Position numbers and translations under genes: made by a program. 51,393 nucleotides of DNA, from positions 1-51,393 of the forward strand of contig NZ_JAFBAR010000008.1 in NCBI RefSeq assembly GCF_019247635.1, written 5' to 3'. How positions within the stretch are numbered: the stretch's first letter is position 1; every line of letters begins with the position of its first letter. The notes under the pieces are model-generated. The model was not told the DNA's origin, did no database searches, and saw only the letters and a program-made list of their open reading frames with translations. This DNA is from Mycobacterium sp. Its GTDB lineage: Bacteria; Actinomycetota; Actinomycetes; Mycobacteriales; Mycobacteriaceae. Below, piece after piece: positions 39,414 through 49,100 of the stretch.

Positions 39414-40031
39414 TCACTCTCCGATATCGCCGGTGTGGTCCAACAGCACCGCACGACCGTCGGCCAGCTGGTAGATCGCGGCGACGATCGCCAGTTTGCC
39501 CGCGGTGACCCGCTCGGCGATGGCCGTCGAACGCGCCACCAGTTGCGCCACCGTCTCGCGGGCGTGCCGTTCCTCGAACTCGTCGATGCGGCTCAGGCCC
39601 TCGCTACGGCCGAGCAGTATGGACGGCGTAACTCTTTCGACCACGTCCCGGACGAAACCGGCGGGGACAGCGCCGTCCTCGATCGCGCCGACGGTGGCCT
39701 TGACGGCGCCGCAACTGCCGTGGCCGAGGACCACGATGAGCGATACGTTCAGCACCGTCACCGCGTACTCGAGGGACCCCAGTACCGCCGCATCGATGGC
39801 CTGCCCCGCGGTGCGGACCACAAAGATGTCGCCGAGGCCCTGGTCGAACACCAGCTCGGCCGGCACCCGGCTGTCCGCACAACCGAATACTGCGGCGATC
39901 GGCTGCTGGCCCGCGGCCAGGCTGGCCCGATGGTCGACGCCCTGGCTGGGGTGTTCGGGCTTGCCGGCAACGAATCGCTCGTTACCCTCTTTGAGTGTTT
40001 TCCACGCGCTGGCCGGATTGGTGTTGGGCAT
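39414..40031 (-). CDS. canB: Beta-class carbonic anhydrase
   Basis: 205 residues. The zinc ligands are C51, H104 and C107 (FGCADSRVP, LGHGSCGAV), with the D53-R55 dyad in place. It interconverts CO2 and bicarbonate in the cytosol. ATG 40031 gives MPNTNPASAWKTLKEGNERF, the usual N-terminus of this subgroup; the 85-codon upstream extension is a shadow of mutY. Its start codon overlaps that of mutY on the other strand (CATG). Matches Rv3588c. Confidence 0.93.
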   Translation of the reverse strand: MPNTNPASAWKTLKEGNERFVAGKPEHPSQGVDHRASLAAGQQPIAAVFGCADSRVPAELVFDQGLGDIFVVRTAGQAIDAAVLGSLEYAVTVLNVSLIVVLGHGSCGAVKATVGAIEDGAVPAGFVRDVVERVTPSILLGRSEGLSRIDEFEERHARETVAQLVARSTAIAERVTAGKLAIVAAIYQLADGRAVLLDHTGDIGE

Positions 40032-40932
40032 GGCACACATTGTGCCGCACGGCCGGGTGAAGCTGTCGCCCGATGACCTGATCGCCTGGTATGACCGGTC
40101 GCACCGCGACCTGCCCTGGCGAGGCCCCGGCGTCAGCGCGTGGCAGATTCTGGTCAGCGAGTTCATGCTGCAGCAGACGCCGGTGTCCCGCGTGTTGCCG
40201 ACCTGGACGGACTGGGTGCGGCGTTGGCCCACCCCGTCGGCCACCTCCGCGGCAAGCGCGGCAGATGTGTTGCGGGCGTGGGGCAAACTTGGCTATCCGC
40301 GGCGGGCCAAGCGGTTACACGAATGCGCCACGGTTATCGCCCGCGAGCACAACGACGTGGTTCCCGCCGATATCGAGGTGCTGCTCACCCTGCCCGGTGT
40401 CGGCAGTTACACCGCGCGGGCGGTGGCAAGCTTCGCCTACCGCAAGCCGGTGCCGGTGGTGGACACCAACGTGCGCCGCGTGGTGGCCCGGGCCGTGCAC
40501 GGCCGCGCCGACGCCGGTGCGCCGTCGGCTACCCGGGACAACGCCGACGTCGCGGCCCTGCTGCCCAATGACGAAGCGGCGCCTAGGTTTTCGATCGCCT
40601 TGATGGAGCTCGGCGCGATTGTGTGCACGGCGCGCTCGCCGCGATGCGGGTTGTGTCCGCTCCGCGAATGCGCGTGGCGTAGTGCGGGGTATCCGCCGGC
40701 GCAGGGGCCACCGCGCCGAGTCCAGCAATACGCCGGGACCGACCGCCAGGTGCGTGGGCGACTGCTGGATGTGTTGCGCGACAACGATTCTCCCGTAACC
40801 AGGGCAGAGCTGGACGTGGCGTGGCTGACCGATACCGCGCAGCGCGACCGGGCACTGTATTCGCTGTTAGCTGACGGCCTGGTGACACAGACCGGCGACG
40901 GCCGCTTCGCGCTGGCCGGCGAAGGAGACTAG
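40030..40932 (+). CDS. mutY: MutY, adenine DNA glycosylase
   Basis: 300 residues. The HhH motif is LPGVGSYTARAVASFAY with the catalytic aspartate following in VVDTNVRRV. An N-terminal LPWRGPGVSAWQILVSEFMLQQT carries the catalytic glutamate. The [4Fe-4S] ligands are CTARSPRC-x2-C-x4-C, where the last spacing is four rather than five as in E. coli. The C-terminal domain is shortened. It removes adenine opposite 8-oxoguanine. ATG 40030 lies inside the canB start codon, leaving no untranslated divergent region. Matches Rv3589. Confidence 0.92.
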   Translation: MAHIVPHGRVKLSPDDLIAWYDRSHRDLPWRGPGVSAWQILVSEFMLQQTPVSRVLPTWTDWVRRWPTPSATSAASAADVLRAWGKLGYPRRAKRLHECATVIAREHNDVVPADIEVLLTLPGVGSYTARAVASFAYRKPVPVVDTNVRRVVARAVHGRADAGAPSATRDNADVAALLPNDEAAPRFSIALMELGAIVCTARSPRCGLCPLRECAWRSAGYPPAQGPPRRVQQYAGTDRQVRGRLLDVLRDNDSPVTRAELDVAWLTDTAQRDRALYSLLADGLVTQTGDGRFALAGEGD

Positions 40933-40995
40933 TCCCGACACGCCGCCGCGCGCCCGTTCCCTGGTGAACGCTTTATCTGGCCATACCCTGCCGTT

Positions 40996-41790
40996 GTGCC
41001 CAGCGACGGGACCCCCCTGTCGTCGCCGGTGTCGCGGCGCGCGATGCTCGGCGGGCTGAGCCTGCTTCCGCTGGCCGCCGCTTTGCCGGGCGTGCTCCCG
41101 ACTGCTTGCGCAGAATCGACGTACCGATTCCTGTCGCCACACCAGGCGGCGGTGCTCGACGCCGCCACCCGCCGCCTCGTCCCGGGGCCGGAAGACTGCC
41201 TGACCGAGCTCGGCCACCCCGGGGCGCACGAAGCGAACGTGGTCGTCTACCTGGACCGGCTGCTGTCGGTGTTCGACACCACGCCGGCCGACGTGCACGC
41301 GGGCGGGCCGTGGAGCAACCGCAGCGGCGGCTCGCAGGACTTCATGGCCAATTTCGTGCCGCTCAACCGAGCACAGACCTACGCGTGGCGCCAGCGGCTC
41401 AACGACCTTCGCGGCCAGTACACCAACGGCATCGCGCTGCTCGATCAGCTCGCGGGCGGCGACTTCACCTGCGTGCCACGCGTGCAGCAGGACCTGATCT
41501 TGGCCCAGGGTCAGGCCTTGGGCTTCACGAATTTGCTGTTCGGTCACACCATCGAGGCGATGTACTCCAACCCCGAGTACGGCGGCAACGCGAACCAAGT
41601 TGGTTGGCAAGACATCTATTTCCCCGGGGATTCGCAGCCCCGTGGCTATACCGACGCCCAGGTCGAAGCGACTCAGCTTGACCCGCTTGGGATTCCGCCC
41701 AACGGGATCATAGCCCGGCTCCTCAACGGCGGCTGGGAACATGTCGTCGCCAAAATCGGCGGAAAGGGCGGCGTGGGTGCCGGCCACTAA
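40996..41790 (+). CDS. Tat-exported small subunit, gluconate 2-dehydrogenase subunit 3-like
   Basis: 264 residues from GTG 40996. A twin-arginine signal is clear: VSRRAMLGG (R14-R15), a hydrophobic stretch LSLLPLAAALPGVL, and a likely cleavage after TACA near residue 38. The mature domain resembles the gluconate 2-dehydrogenase subunit 3 family (FLSPHQAAVLDAATRRLVPG, then an AYTNGI..LD pattern). It overlaps the GMC oxidoreductase gene by 14 bases, so the two should be made together. M. tuberculosis has a PE_PGRS gene here (Rv3590c). Substrate unknown. Confidence 0.8.
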   Translation: MPSDGTPLSSPVSRRAMLGGLSLLPLAAALPGVLPTACAESTYRFLSPHQAAVLDAATRRLVPGPEDCLTELGHPGAHEANVVVYLDRLLSVFDTTPADVHAGGPWSNRSGGSQDFMANFVPLNRAQTYAWRQRLNDLRGQYTNGIALLDQLAGGDFTCVPRVQQDLILAQGQALGFTNLLFGHTIEAMYSNPEYGGNANQVGWQDIYFPGDSQPRGYTDAQVEATQLDPLGIPPNGIIARLLNGGWEHVVAKIGGKGGVGAGH

Positions 41791-43480
41791 GGCGGTCGTT
41801 GTCGGCTCGGGCGCCGGCGGATCGGTGGTGGCGATGGAACTCGCGGAGGCCGGTTGGGACGTCGTGATATTCGAGAAGGGCTCGAACTACTTCACCGACC
41901 TGCTCGGCAACCTGTATGGCACTACGACGTTCTCCAACGACGAGCTCAAGGCGAAGTCCCGCTACTTCGAGCAGCCGGACCCGCTCGCCTATCCCCGCAC
42001 ATTTCGCCAATCCGCCGGCCAGAACGCGGATTACATCGGTCCCGTCAACGAGCTACCGGTGACCGTCGGCGGGGGCACCACGCACTGGGACGCGAAGGTC
42101 CCGCGGTTCTGGGACATCGACTTCAAGGGACTGTCGATGCTCGGCCCGCAGCCCGGCGCGGACATGGCGGATTGGCCGTTCGAGTACGCCGATATCGCGC
42201 CCTACTACGACGAGATCGAAGCGCTGCTCGGGACCCAGGGCGACGTCGGGAAGTTACCCGCACTGGTTCAGAAGCACGCGCCGCGGTCGAGACCCTACCC
42301 GATGCCGCCCGGGGCGCAGCAGCGCTCGTCCACGCTGATCGCCAAGGGAGCGAAGCGCCTTGGGCTGCACCCTTTTCCGTTCCCGTCGGCGATCAACTCA
42401 GTGCCCAACGACGGACGCCCGGCCTGTAATAACTGCGGGTTCTGCGCGAATTACGGGTGCCCGATCGCCGCCCGGGTCGGTGCCCTGGCCCCGCTGCGGC
42501 GCGCGCTGCAGACCGGGCGTGCGCAGTTGCGGCCGGAGACGACCGTCACCTCGGTCGGATTCACCGGACGCCGGGCGACCGGCGTCGCCTATCTCGACCC
42601 GCAAGGTAATGCCGGCGGGGAGAGCGCCGACCTGGTGGTGCTGGCAGCCTCGGCGATCGAGTCGGCGCGGTTGGCGCTGCTTTCGGGCCTGCCCGACGCG
42701 AGCGGACGGGTCGGTGCACGGCTGATGTTTCACAACTTCATCGACGGGTTTGGCATCTATCTCGATCAGCGAGCGCACGCCTACCGCGGGCGCTCAATCA
42801 CGCAGTGCATGGAGGACTTTGCCAACCCCGACTTCCCCGGGGCCCGAGTCGCGGCAAAACTGGCCGGACTGCCCTACATCCGCGGCGGCCTGTGCGAGCT
42901 CGGTGGGAGCCAGGAACCGATCGCGGAGGGCAAGTTCTACCAGGAGATTCTGGGACTCCTGCCGGGGGTGCAATTGTTCGGCGCGGGGTTCAAGGAGCTG
43001 ATGCGCGCCTCGCTCCTGCGCGACCGGCTCGCCGGCGTGGATTTCATCGGCACCGACCTGCCGTACCTCACCAACAACGTGACCCTCGACCCGAGCGTCA
43101 AGGACCTCAACGGCCAGCCGGTGCCCCGCATCACCTACGCGCTGGGCAAGCACGAGCAGGTCGCGCAGACGTTCTATGTGCCCGTGGTCACCGCGATGAT
43201 TGCGGCGGCCGGCGCGACCCTGTTCGCCGCCATACCCGACAGCGTGACGCGCTCCGTGGGGGGCGGCACTCCACCGGACACCAAGCACGTCATGGGCGGG
43301 ATGCAGATGGGCGTGTCCCCGGCAACGAGCGTGGTTGACCCGAATGGACGAATGCACCAGATGGACAACGTTTTCGTGGCCGACGGCAGCGTGTTCGTTA
43401 CGTCAGGTTGCCAAAATCCCACCAACACGCTTATGGCGGTGGCGCTGCGTACCGCGCGCGGAATCACCGGCAGGCGTTGA
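41777..43480 (+). CDS. GMC-family FAD oxidoreductase, large subunit
   Basis: 567 residues from GTG 41777, preceded by GAAAGGGCGG within the previous gene. The Rossmann FAD motif is VVVGSGAGGSVVAMELAEAGW (10-15 GSGAGG); GMC signatures follow in PVTVGGGTTHWDAKVPR and the C-terminal SVFVTSGCQNPTNTLMAVALRTAR. A cysteine cluster, C217-x2-C220-x2-C223-x4-C228 (CNNCGFCANYGC), looks able to hold an Fe-S centre. It lacks a signal peptide, so I infer export by riding with the Tat-targeted small subunit. No cytochrome subunit is nearby. Substrate unknown; sugar acid, alcohol or sterol are all open. Confidence 0.85.
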   Translation: MPATKAVVVGSGAGGSVVAMELAEAGWDVVIFEKGSNYFTDLLGNLYGTTTFSNDELKAKSRYFEQPDPLAYPRTFRQSAGQNADYIGPVNELPVTVGGGTTHWDAKVPRFWDIDFKGLSMLGPQPGADMADWPFEYADIAPYYDEIEALLGTQGDVGKLPALVQKHAPRSRPYPMPPGAQQRSSTLIAKGAKRLGLHPFPFPSAINSVPNDGRPACNNCGFCANYGCPIAARVGALAPLRRALQTGRAQLRPETTVTSVGFTGRRATGVAYLDPQGNAGGESADLVVLAASAIESARLALLSGLPDASGRVGARLMFHNFIDGFGIYLDQRAHAYRGRSITQCMEDFANPDFPGARVAAKLAGLPYIRGGLCELGGSQEPIAEGKFYQEILGLLPGVQLFGAGFKELMRASLLRDRLAGVDFIGTDLPYLTNNVTLDPSVKDLNGQPVPRITYALGKHEQVAQTFYVPVVTAMIAAAGATLFAAIPDSVTRSVGGGTPPDTKHVMGGMQMGVSPATSVVDPNGRMHQMDNVFVADGSVFVTSGCQNPTNTLMAVALRTARGITGRR

Positions 43481-43482
43481 AT

Positions 43483-44253
43483 CTAACCGGCACCGGGCAG
43501 CGTCGCGAAGAAGGATTCGACCACCTGGCGGTACGTCCGGGGCGCGTCATCGTGAATCAGGTGGCCGGCCTCAGGCACCTTCAAATATTCTGTTGGACAG
43601 CCGGTTCGGGCCATCTCGAACATCTGGCCCGGGGGGGTGACCGAATCACCGGCTTCGATCAGCAGCGCGGGTGAACGCACGCTTTGCCAGTCCTGCCAGT
43701 AATCACGAGTGCCCCACTCGGCGGCGATCTCGATCCACTTCGAGGTGTGCCCGTGCAGGCGCCAACCGGTGGCGGTGCGATCAAAGGCGTCCAGAAAATA
43801 CTGACCCGCGACGGGCCCGAATTCGACGAATACCTGTTCGGCGGAATGGAATTCGACCGGCAGCGCGTGTAGCCACGGCTCCCACGGACCGGTGGTTCGG
43901 CCGCGGAAGTCCGGAGCCATGTCCTCGATAACCAACGCCGACACCAGGTTTGGATGCCGTGCGGCCAGGCACCAGGAATGCAGCGCACCCATAGAATGAC
44001 CGACCAGTCGGACCGGTACACCCAACGCGTTCACGGCATCGCCCAGGTCCGCCACGAATCGCTCGGTGCTGATCGGGTACGGATCGGCAACGTCGCGGCC
44101 ACGATGCCACGGCGCGTCATAGGTGTACACGCTCCCCAGCCGGGTCAGCCAGGGTAGCTGGCGCGACCAGGTGCTGCCACGCCCCATCAGCCCGTGCACG
44201 AGTATCAGCGGCTCTCCTTCGCCGCCGCGACGGGTCAACAGATCCGCTGCCAT
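43483..44253 (-). CDS. Alpha/beta hydrolase (Rv3591c-like)
   Basis: 256 residues. Oxyanion motif LVHGLMGRGSTW, nucleophile S87 in VGHSMGALHSW, a likely acid in LLIEAGDSV and the histidine in EAGHLIHDDAP. No signal peptide. Its start lies 23 bases from the divergent mhuD start, so they share a promoter region. It matches Rv3591c by position. The substrate is unknown; the small pocket sequence does not tell. Confidence 0.87.
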   Translation of the reverse strand: MAADLLTRRGGEGEPLILVHGLMGRGSTWSRQLPWLTRLGSVYTYDAPWHRGRDVADPYPISTERFVADLGDAVNALGVPVRLVGHSMGALHSWCLAARHPNLVSALVIEDMAPDFRGRTTGPWEPWLHALPVEFHSAEQVFVEFGPVAGQYFLDAFDRTATGWRLHGHTSKWIEIAAEWGTRDYWQDWQSVRSPALLIEAGDSVTPPGQMFEMARTGCPTEYLKVPEAGHLIHDDAPRTYRQVVESFFATLPGAG

Positions 44254-44276
44254 TCAGGGCACGGTAGCCTAGCCCC

Positions 44277-44594
44277 ATGCCAGTGGTGAAAATCAACGCA
44301 ATCGAAGTGCCCGCCGACGCTGGCCCCGAACTGGAGAAGCGGTTCGCTCACCGCGCCCACGCGGTGGAGAACTCGCCCGGCTTCCTCGGCTTTCAGTTGC
44401 TGCGCCCGGTCAAAGGGGAAGACCGCTACTTCGTGGTGACGCATTGGGAGTCCGATGAAGCATTCCAGGCGTGGGCAAACGGGCCCGCTATCGCGGCCCA
44501 TGCCGGAGTTCGGACCAACCCGGTGGCGACCGGCGCGTCGCTCCTGGAATTCGAGGTTGTGCTCGACGTTGCCGCTTCCGGCCAGTCTGGTTAG
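44277..44594 (+). CDS. mhuD: MhuD, heme-degrading monooxygenase
   Basis: 105 residues, the exact family length (ABM/IsdG fold). Catalytic and heme-binding residues are in place: N7, R26, W66 and H75. MhuD cleaves heme to mycobilin isomers and iron without releasing CO, so it supplies iron during infection or growth on heme. The ATG at 44277 starts 23 bases from the divergent hydrolase. lpqF appears to start inside its 3' end. Confidence 0.95.
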   Translation: MPVVKINAIEVPADAGPELEKRFAHRAHAVENSPGFLGFQLLRPVKGEDRYFVVTHWESDEAFQAWANGPAIAAHAGVRTNPVATGASLLEFEVVLDVAASGQSG

Positions 44595-45942
44595 CGGGCG
44601 TCGGGCGCGGCATCGCGCGGCGGCGCTCAGCGCCGCCGCCGCACTGGTCGTCTCCCTGGCCCCGGCGTGTGCCCCCGCACCATCCCCGCAGGCCAACGCG
44701 GCGAACCCGGGACGGCAGATCGACACGCGGACTCCCCCCGGTCTGCGGGCCCAGCAGACCATGGACATGCTCAACTCGGACTGGCCGATCGGCCCGATCG
44801 GAGTCGGGACCCTTGCTGCGCCCAAGCACCTCGACTCGGTCGAGACCACGATGGAGTCGCTGTGGTGGGATCGTCCGTTCAGGCTCGACAGTGTGGACAT
44901 CGGGGCCAGCGTTGCCACGCTGCATCTGATTTCCTCCTACGGCGCGCGACAGGACATCCGGATCCATACCGACGATGACGGGTGGGTGGATGGTTTCGAA
45001 CTCGAAACTCAGCCACCGTCAGTTAAGTCGTGGCAGGACGTCGACGCCGTGTTGAGTCGGACCGGCGCCCGCTACTCCTACCAGGTCGCCAAGGTGGACC
45101 AGACCGCTCAAGGCCAATGCCACCCGGTGGCGGGCACCAATACCGGCGAATCTTTGCCGCTGGCATCGATTTTCAAGTTGTACGTGCTGCACGCGCTGGC
45201 CGATGCCGTCAAGGCCGGAACGGTGTCCTGGGACGATCAGCTGACGGTCACCGAGAAGAGCAAGGCGGTGGGGTCGTCAGGCCTGGAACTTCCTGTCGGA
45301 GCGCAGGTTTCGGTGCGTACCGCCGCCGAGAAGATGATCGCCGCGAGTGACAACATGGCCACCGACTTGCTGATTGGCCGGATGGGCACGCATGCCATCG
45401 AGCAAGCTTTGGTCACGGCAGGCCATCACGATCCGGCAAGCATGACACCGTTTCCGACTATGTATGAGCTGTTTTCGGTCGGATGGGGACAATCCGATTT
45501 GCGCGAGCAGTGGAAGCAGGGCTCTCCGCAAGTTCGGGCTCAACTGCTACAACAGGTGGATTCCGCCGTCTACCAACCTGATCCAACCCGCGCCCACTCG
45601 CCTGCTTCCGCCTACGGCGCGGAATGGTACGGCAGCGCCGAGGACATCTGTCGAGTCCATACCACACTCCAGGCCGACGCGGTCGGCGCGGCCACGCCCA
45701 TCCGCAAGATCCTGTCCGCCGTCGCCGGTATCCAGCTGGATCGCAACGACTGGCCCTACATTGGCGCGAAAGCCGGTGGCCTGCCTGGTGATTTGACGTT
45801 CAGCTGGTACGCCGTGGACAAGACAGGTCAGCCGTGGGTGGTCAGCTTTCAGCTGAACTGGACCCGTGATCACGGGCCGACCGTCACGAGCTGGATGCTG
45901 CAGCTGGCCAAGCAGGTCTTCGCGCTGATCGGTCCGCACTAG
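44569..45942 (+). CDS. lpqF: LpqF, beta-lactamase-fold lipoprotein
   Basis: About 457 residues. The class A serine beta-lactamase/transpeptidase motifs are S200-x-x-K203 (LASIFKLY), S260-D-N262 (AASDNMA) and KAG (IGAKAGGLPGD). The signal peptide is SAAAALVVSLAPAC, a degenerate lipobox with Pro at -2. The most likely start is TTG 44569, inside the mhuD gene; CTG 44587 is also possible, and ATG 44455 is too far upstream. Anchored outside the membrane. Matches Rv3593. The enzymatic role is unclear. Confidence 0.87.
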   Translation: MPLPASLVSGRRARHRAAALSAAAALVVSLAPACAPAPSPQANAANPGRQIDTRTPPGLRAQQTMDMLNSDWPIGPIGVGTLAAPKHLDSVETTMESLWWDRPFRLDSVDIGASVATLHLISSYGARQDIRIHTDDDGWVDGFELETQPPSVKSWQDVDAVLSRTGARYSYQVAKVDQTAQGQCHPVAGTNTGESLPLASIFKLYVLHALADAVKAGTVSWDDQLTVTEKSKAVGSSGLELPVGAQVSVRTAAEKMIAASDNMATDLLIGRMGTHAIEQALVTAGHHDPASMTPFPTMYELFSVGWGQSDLREQWKQGSPQVRAQLLQQVDSAVYQPDPTRAHSPASAYGAEWYGSAEDICRVHTTLQADAVGAATPIRKILSAVAGIQLDRNDWPYIGAKAGGLPGDLTFSWYAVDKTGQPWVVSFQLNWTRDHGPTVTSWMLQLAKQVFALIGPH

Positions 45943-45973
45943 GCCGCGTCGCGCTGGGGCGGTGACTGAAGTC

Positions 45974-46067
45974 AGGGCACATGGGCGTGGTTGGCAACCC
46001 GAGGCAGGCGGGCACGCCGCAGAAAGCGCTAGCCCATGTGCTAGCGCATTTGAAGTTGTTGTGCCCT
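45974..46067. terminator. Nested inverted repeats between convergent lpqF and the giant gene
   Basis: An inner stem pairs GCGCTAG (46026-46032) with CTAGCGC (46041-46047). An outer one pairs AGGGCACA (45974-45981) with TGTGCCCT (46060-46067). CACATGGGC (45978-45986) can also pair with GCCCATGTG (46032-46040), so alternative folds exist. The site fits a bidirectional terminator. Confidence 0.6.
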
Positions 46068-46134
46068 TTGGACAGCGGCTCAACTAAGCGGCCTCGGCCA
46101 GCATCTGTGCGTGCCGTGTTCTCAGCTATCGCCA

Positions 46135-49100
46135 CTACGGGCGCAACTCCTCAAAGCGGGCGAGGGCAGCGTCGAGGTCCGTCTCGTCGAACATCTCGCA
46201 GCGGCTGATCAGGTCACCGTCGACGGTGAAGATGTCGATCATGCGCCACTCGACGTTGAAGTCCTCGGGCGAAATGCCGTGCGCGGTGTGAGTGACGACC
46301 ACTCCGAGGTCACTCAACCGGTGCACCGCCTCCATGTGGATGCTGATCTCCGGCGTGAGTTCCCAACCGGCACTGATGAATGCGGGTAGATCACTCGCCT
46401 CGATGGAGATGACCGACCTATTGTCGACGTAGGTCCAATCGGGCGTTGTGGCCGGAAGTTCGCGCCGGTTGAATCCGGCGTACAAGTCTGCAACCACCGA
46501 CCAAGTGTGCGAGTGGGCCGCCCCTTCGCCGGCGAGATACCGGGCGTCGAGCTCCTCGAAGGCGGCGTTGATGTCGGCGATGTCATACCCGATGCGCCCC
46601 ACGATCCGTTCCTCGGCGTCGATCTCGACGATGCAGAGTGCTTCGGTGTGGAACTCTTCGGGCCGCGGGTGGCGCCCCGAGAAACAGCTACGCGTGAGTG
46701 CAAGGCGCTCCCCGCGAGTCGCAACGACGGCCGAAGTAATCCTCTCCACACCGACGCCGACGCGGGCCCGCATGTTGGCGACTTCAGCATCCCGACCGTG
46801 CCGGAGACCGGAATTCACCACGTGACGCCGATCGTCAATTGAAATGGCGTCGGCCATTAGCCCCGCCATCGCCTGCCGCTCTCGGGCGGCGAAATGCGCC
46901 GCGAAGCGCTCGTCCACTCGGCTTGCCGCGTTTTCGAGCTGCCGCGCCTTCGGTTGCAATTCCTCGAAGCGCGCGAGCGCGGCGTCCAGGTCTGTCTCGT
47001 CGAAGATTTCGACGCGGTTGACCAGGTCGCCTTCGACGGTCAGCAGGTTGACTCCGTGGAACTCGACGTCGGAGCCGTCTTGCGAAGTTCCATAACCCAC
47101 CCAGCTGTACACCGCGCCGAGATCGCTCAGGCGATGTGCGGTCTTGGCATATATGCCTCCGCCGGACAACAGGTTCCATGCGGAACGGATGTACTCCGTC
47201 AGGTCACCGGACTTGAACGCTATCCCCCGCCTGTGGTCAACATTCACCCAATCCGGCGTCGTCGGGAACAACCCGCGCTGACTAAGCGCGGCGCATGCTT
47301 TCGCGACGACCGACCACGTGTGCGCGAGCGCGGCCGCCTCACCGGCGAGATACCGAACGTCGAGTTCGGCGAAGGCACTGTCGAGATCGTCGAGGCTGAA
47401 CAACACCTGCGCCCTGATCCGCTCGTCGGTGTCGATCTCGATGATGGTCAGCATCTCGACGTCGAAGTTCCCATACCGCAAGTCGCGGTTAGACGAACAG
47501 ATTCGAGTAAGGGCGAGGCGCTCGCCGCGGGTCGCGACGACGGTCATGGTGAGGTTCGTCCAACCCTCGGCCAGCGCTTGCATGTTTGTGATCACGGAGT
47601 TGCGGCGGTCCCAGCGCCCGGCATTCACCACGCGACGGCGATCGTCGACGGAGCTGTCCTCGGTCAGCGCCTTGGCTATCGCCTCCCAATCGCGGGCCCG
47701 GAAGAGCGTGAAAAAGCGGTCACCTGCTCGGGTCGCCGCGTTTTCCAGCCGTCGCGGCCGCGGTTGGAGTTCCTCAAAGCGGGTGATCGCGGCGTCGATG
47801 TCCGCTTCGTCGAAGACTTCGACGCGGCTGATCAAGTCGCCTTGGACTATGAAAACGTCGATCATCCACCATTCGGCGTCGAAGCCCTCTTTCGAGGTCC
47901 CTTTCAGCGCCTGGGTGATGACGGCTCCGGCTTCACTCAGCCGGTGCACGGCCTCTATATAGACGCTGGCTTGCGGCGTGAGGTCCCAAACGGCACGGAG
48001 AGTTGCGGCCAGATCAACCTCCTCGACCGATACGAGCGGTTGATGATCGATGTAAACCGGATCCGACGTCGTAGCGGGAAGCTCGTGCCGATTGAACCCG
48101 GCGTGAGCTTCTGCGATCACCGACCACGTCTGCGCGTACGGCGCCGCTTCGCCGGCTAGATATCGAGCGTCAAGCTCCTTCAACGCTGTGTCCATGTCGT
48201 CGGGGTCGAACATGATGATCGCCGCGATCAGTTCGTCGCTCTCCATCTCGGTGATGCACAGCGCCTCGCTGCGGAATGCCTCCGGCCCGTGCTCGCTAAT
48301 CGACCATCGGACCTGACTGAGCGCCAGGCGCCGCCCTCTGATCGCCGAGACCGCGGAAATTTCGACCTCGACGCCAGGATCGGTGGTCTCGCGCAGTTTT
48401 GCGATCAAAACGTCGCGACCGTGCCAAACTCCGGCATTCACCACGCGCCGGCGGTCGTCGCTAAAACTGTTGTCAACCAGAATGTCGGCCATCGCCACCC
48501 AGTTGCGGGCTCCTAAGGACGCAAAGAAGCGTTGGGCCGCTTGACTTGCCGGATTCTCCACTCGATGCGCCCGGCGATGCAATTCCTCGAAGCGGGCGAG
48601 CACAGCGAACGCTAAGAATCGGTCAATCGTTCGGCTTGCCGCATTCTCCGGCGCCCGCATCTGTGGGTGCAGTTGCTCAAATTTCGCGAGCGCGGCGTCG
48701 ATGTCCGCCTCGTCGAACAGCTCGCACTGGTTGACCGCGTCGCCATCAGCCGTTAGAAGATTGACTTCTCGCCATTCGGCTTCGAAGCCCTCACTCGAGG
48801 TTCCATACGCCGTATGGGTCACAACCGCGCCGAGATCACTCAGTCGGTGCACAGCCTCGATATAGATCCTGAATCGCGGCGAGACGTCCCAGCTGGCACG
48901 GAGATATGGCCTCAGGTCACCGGGGGCGAACGCCCTGCCTCGCCGATGGTCGATATTCGCGAAGTCCGTTGTCGTCGCGGGAAGTTCGCGCCGGTTGAGC
49001 GAGGCGTAACCTTCCGTGATCACCGACCAGCTGCGGGCGTGGGCGGCGGCCTCGCCTGCGAGGTAGCGGGTGTCGAGCTCGGCGATGGCCGCCTCGAAGT

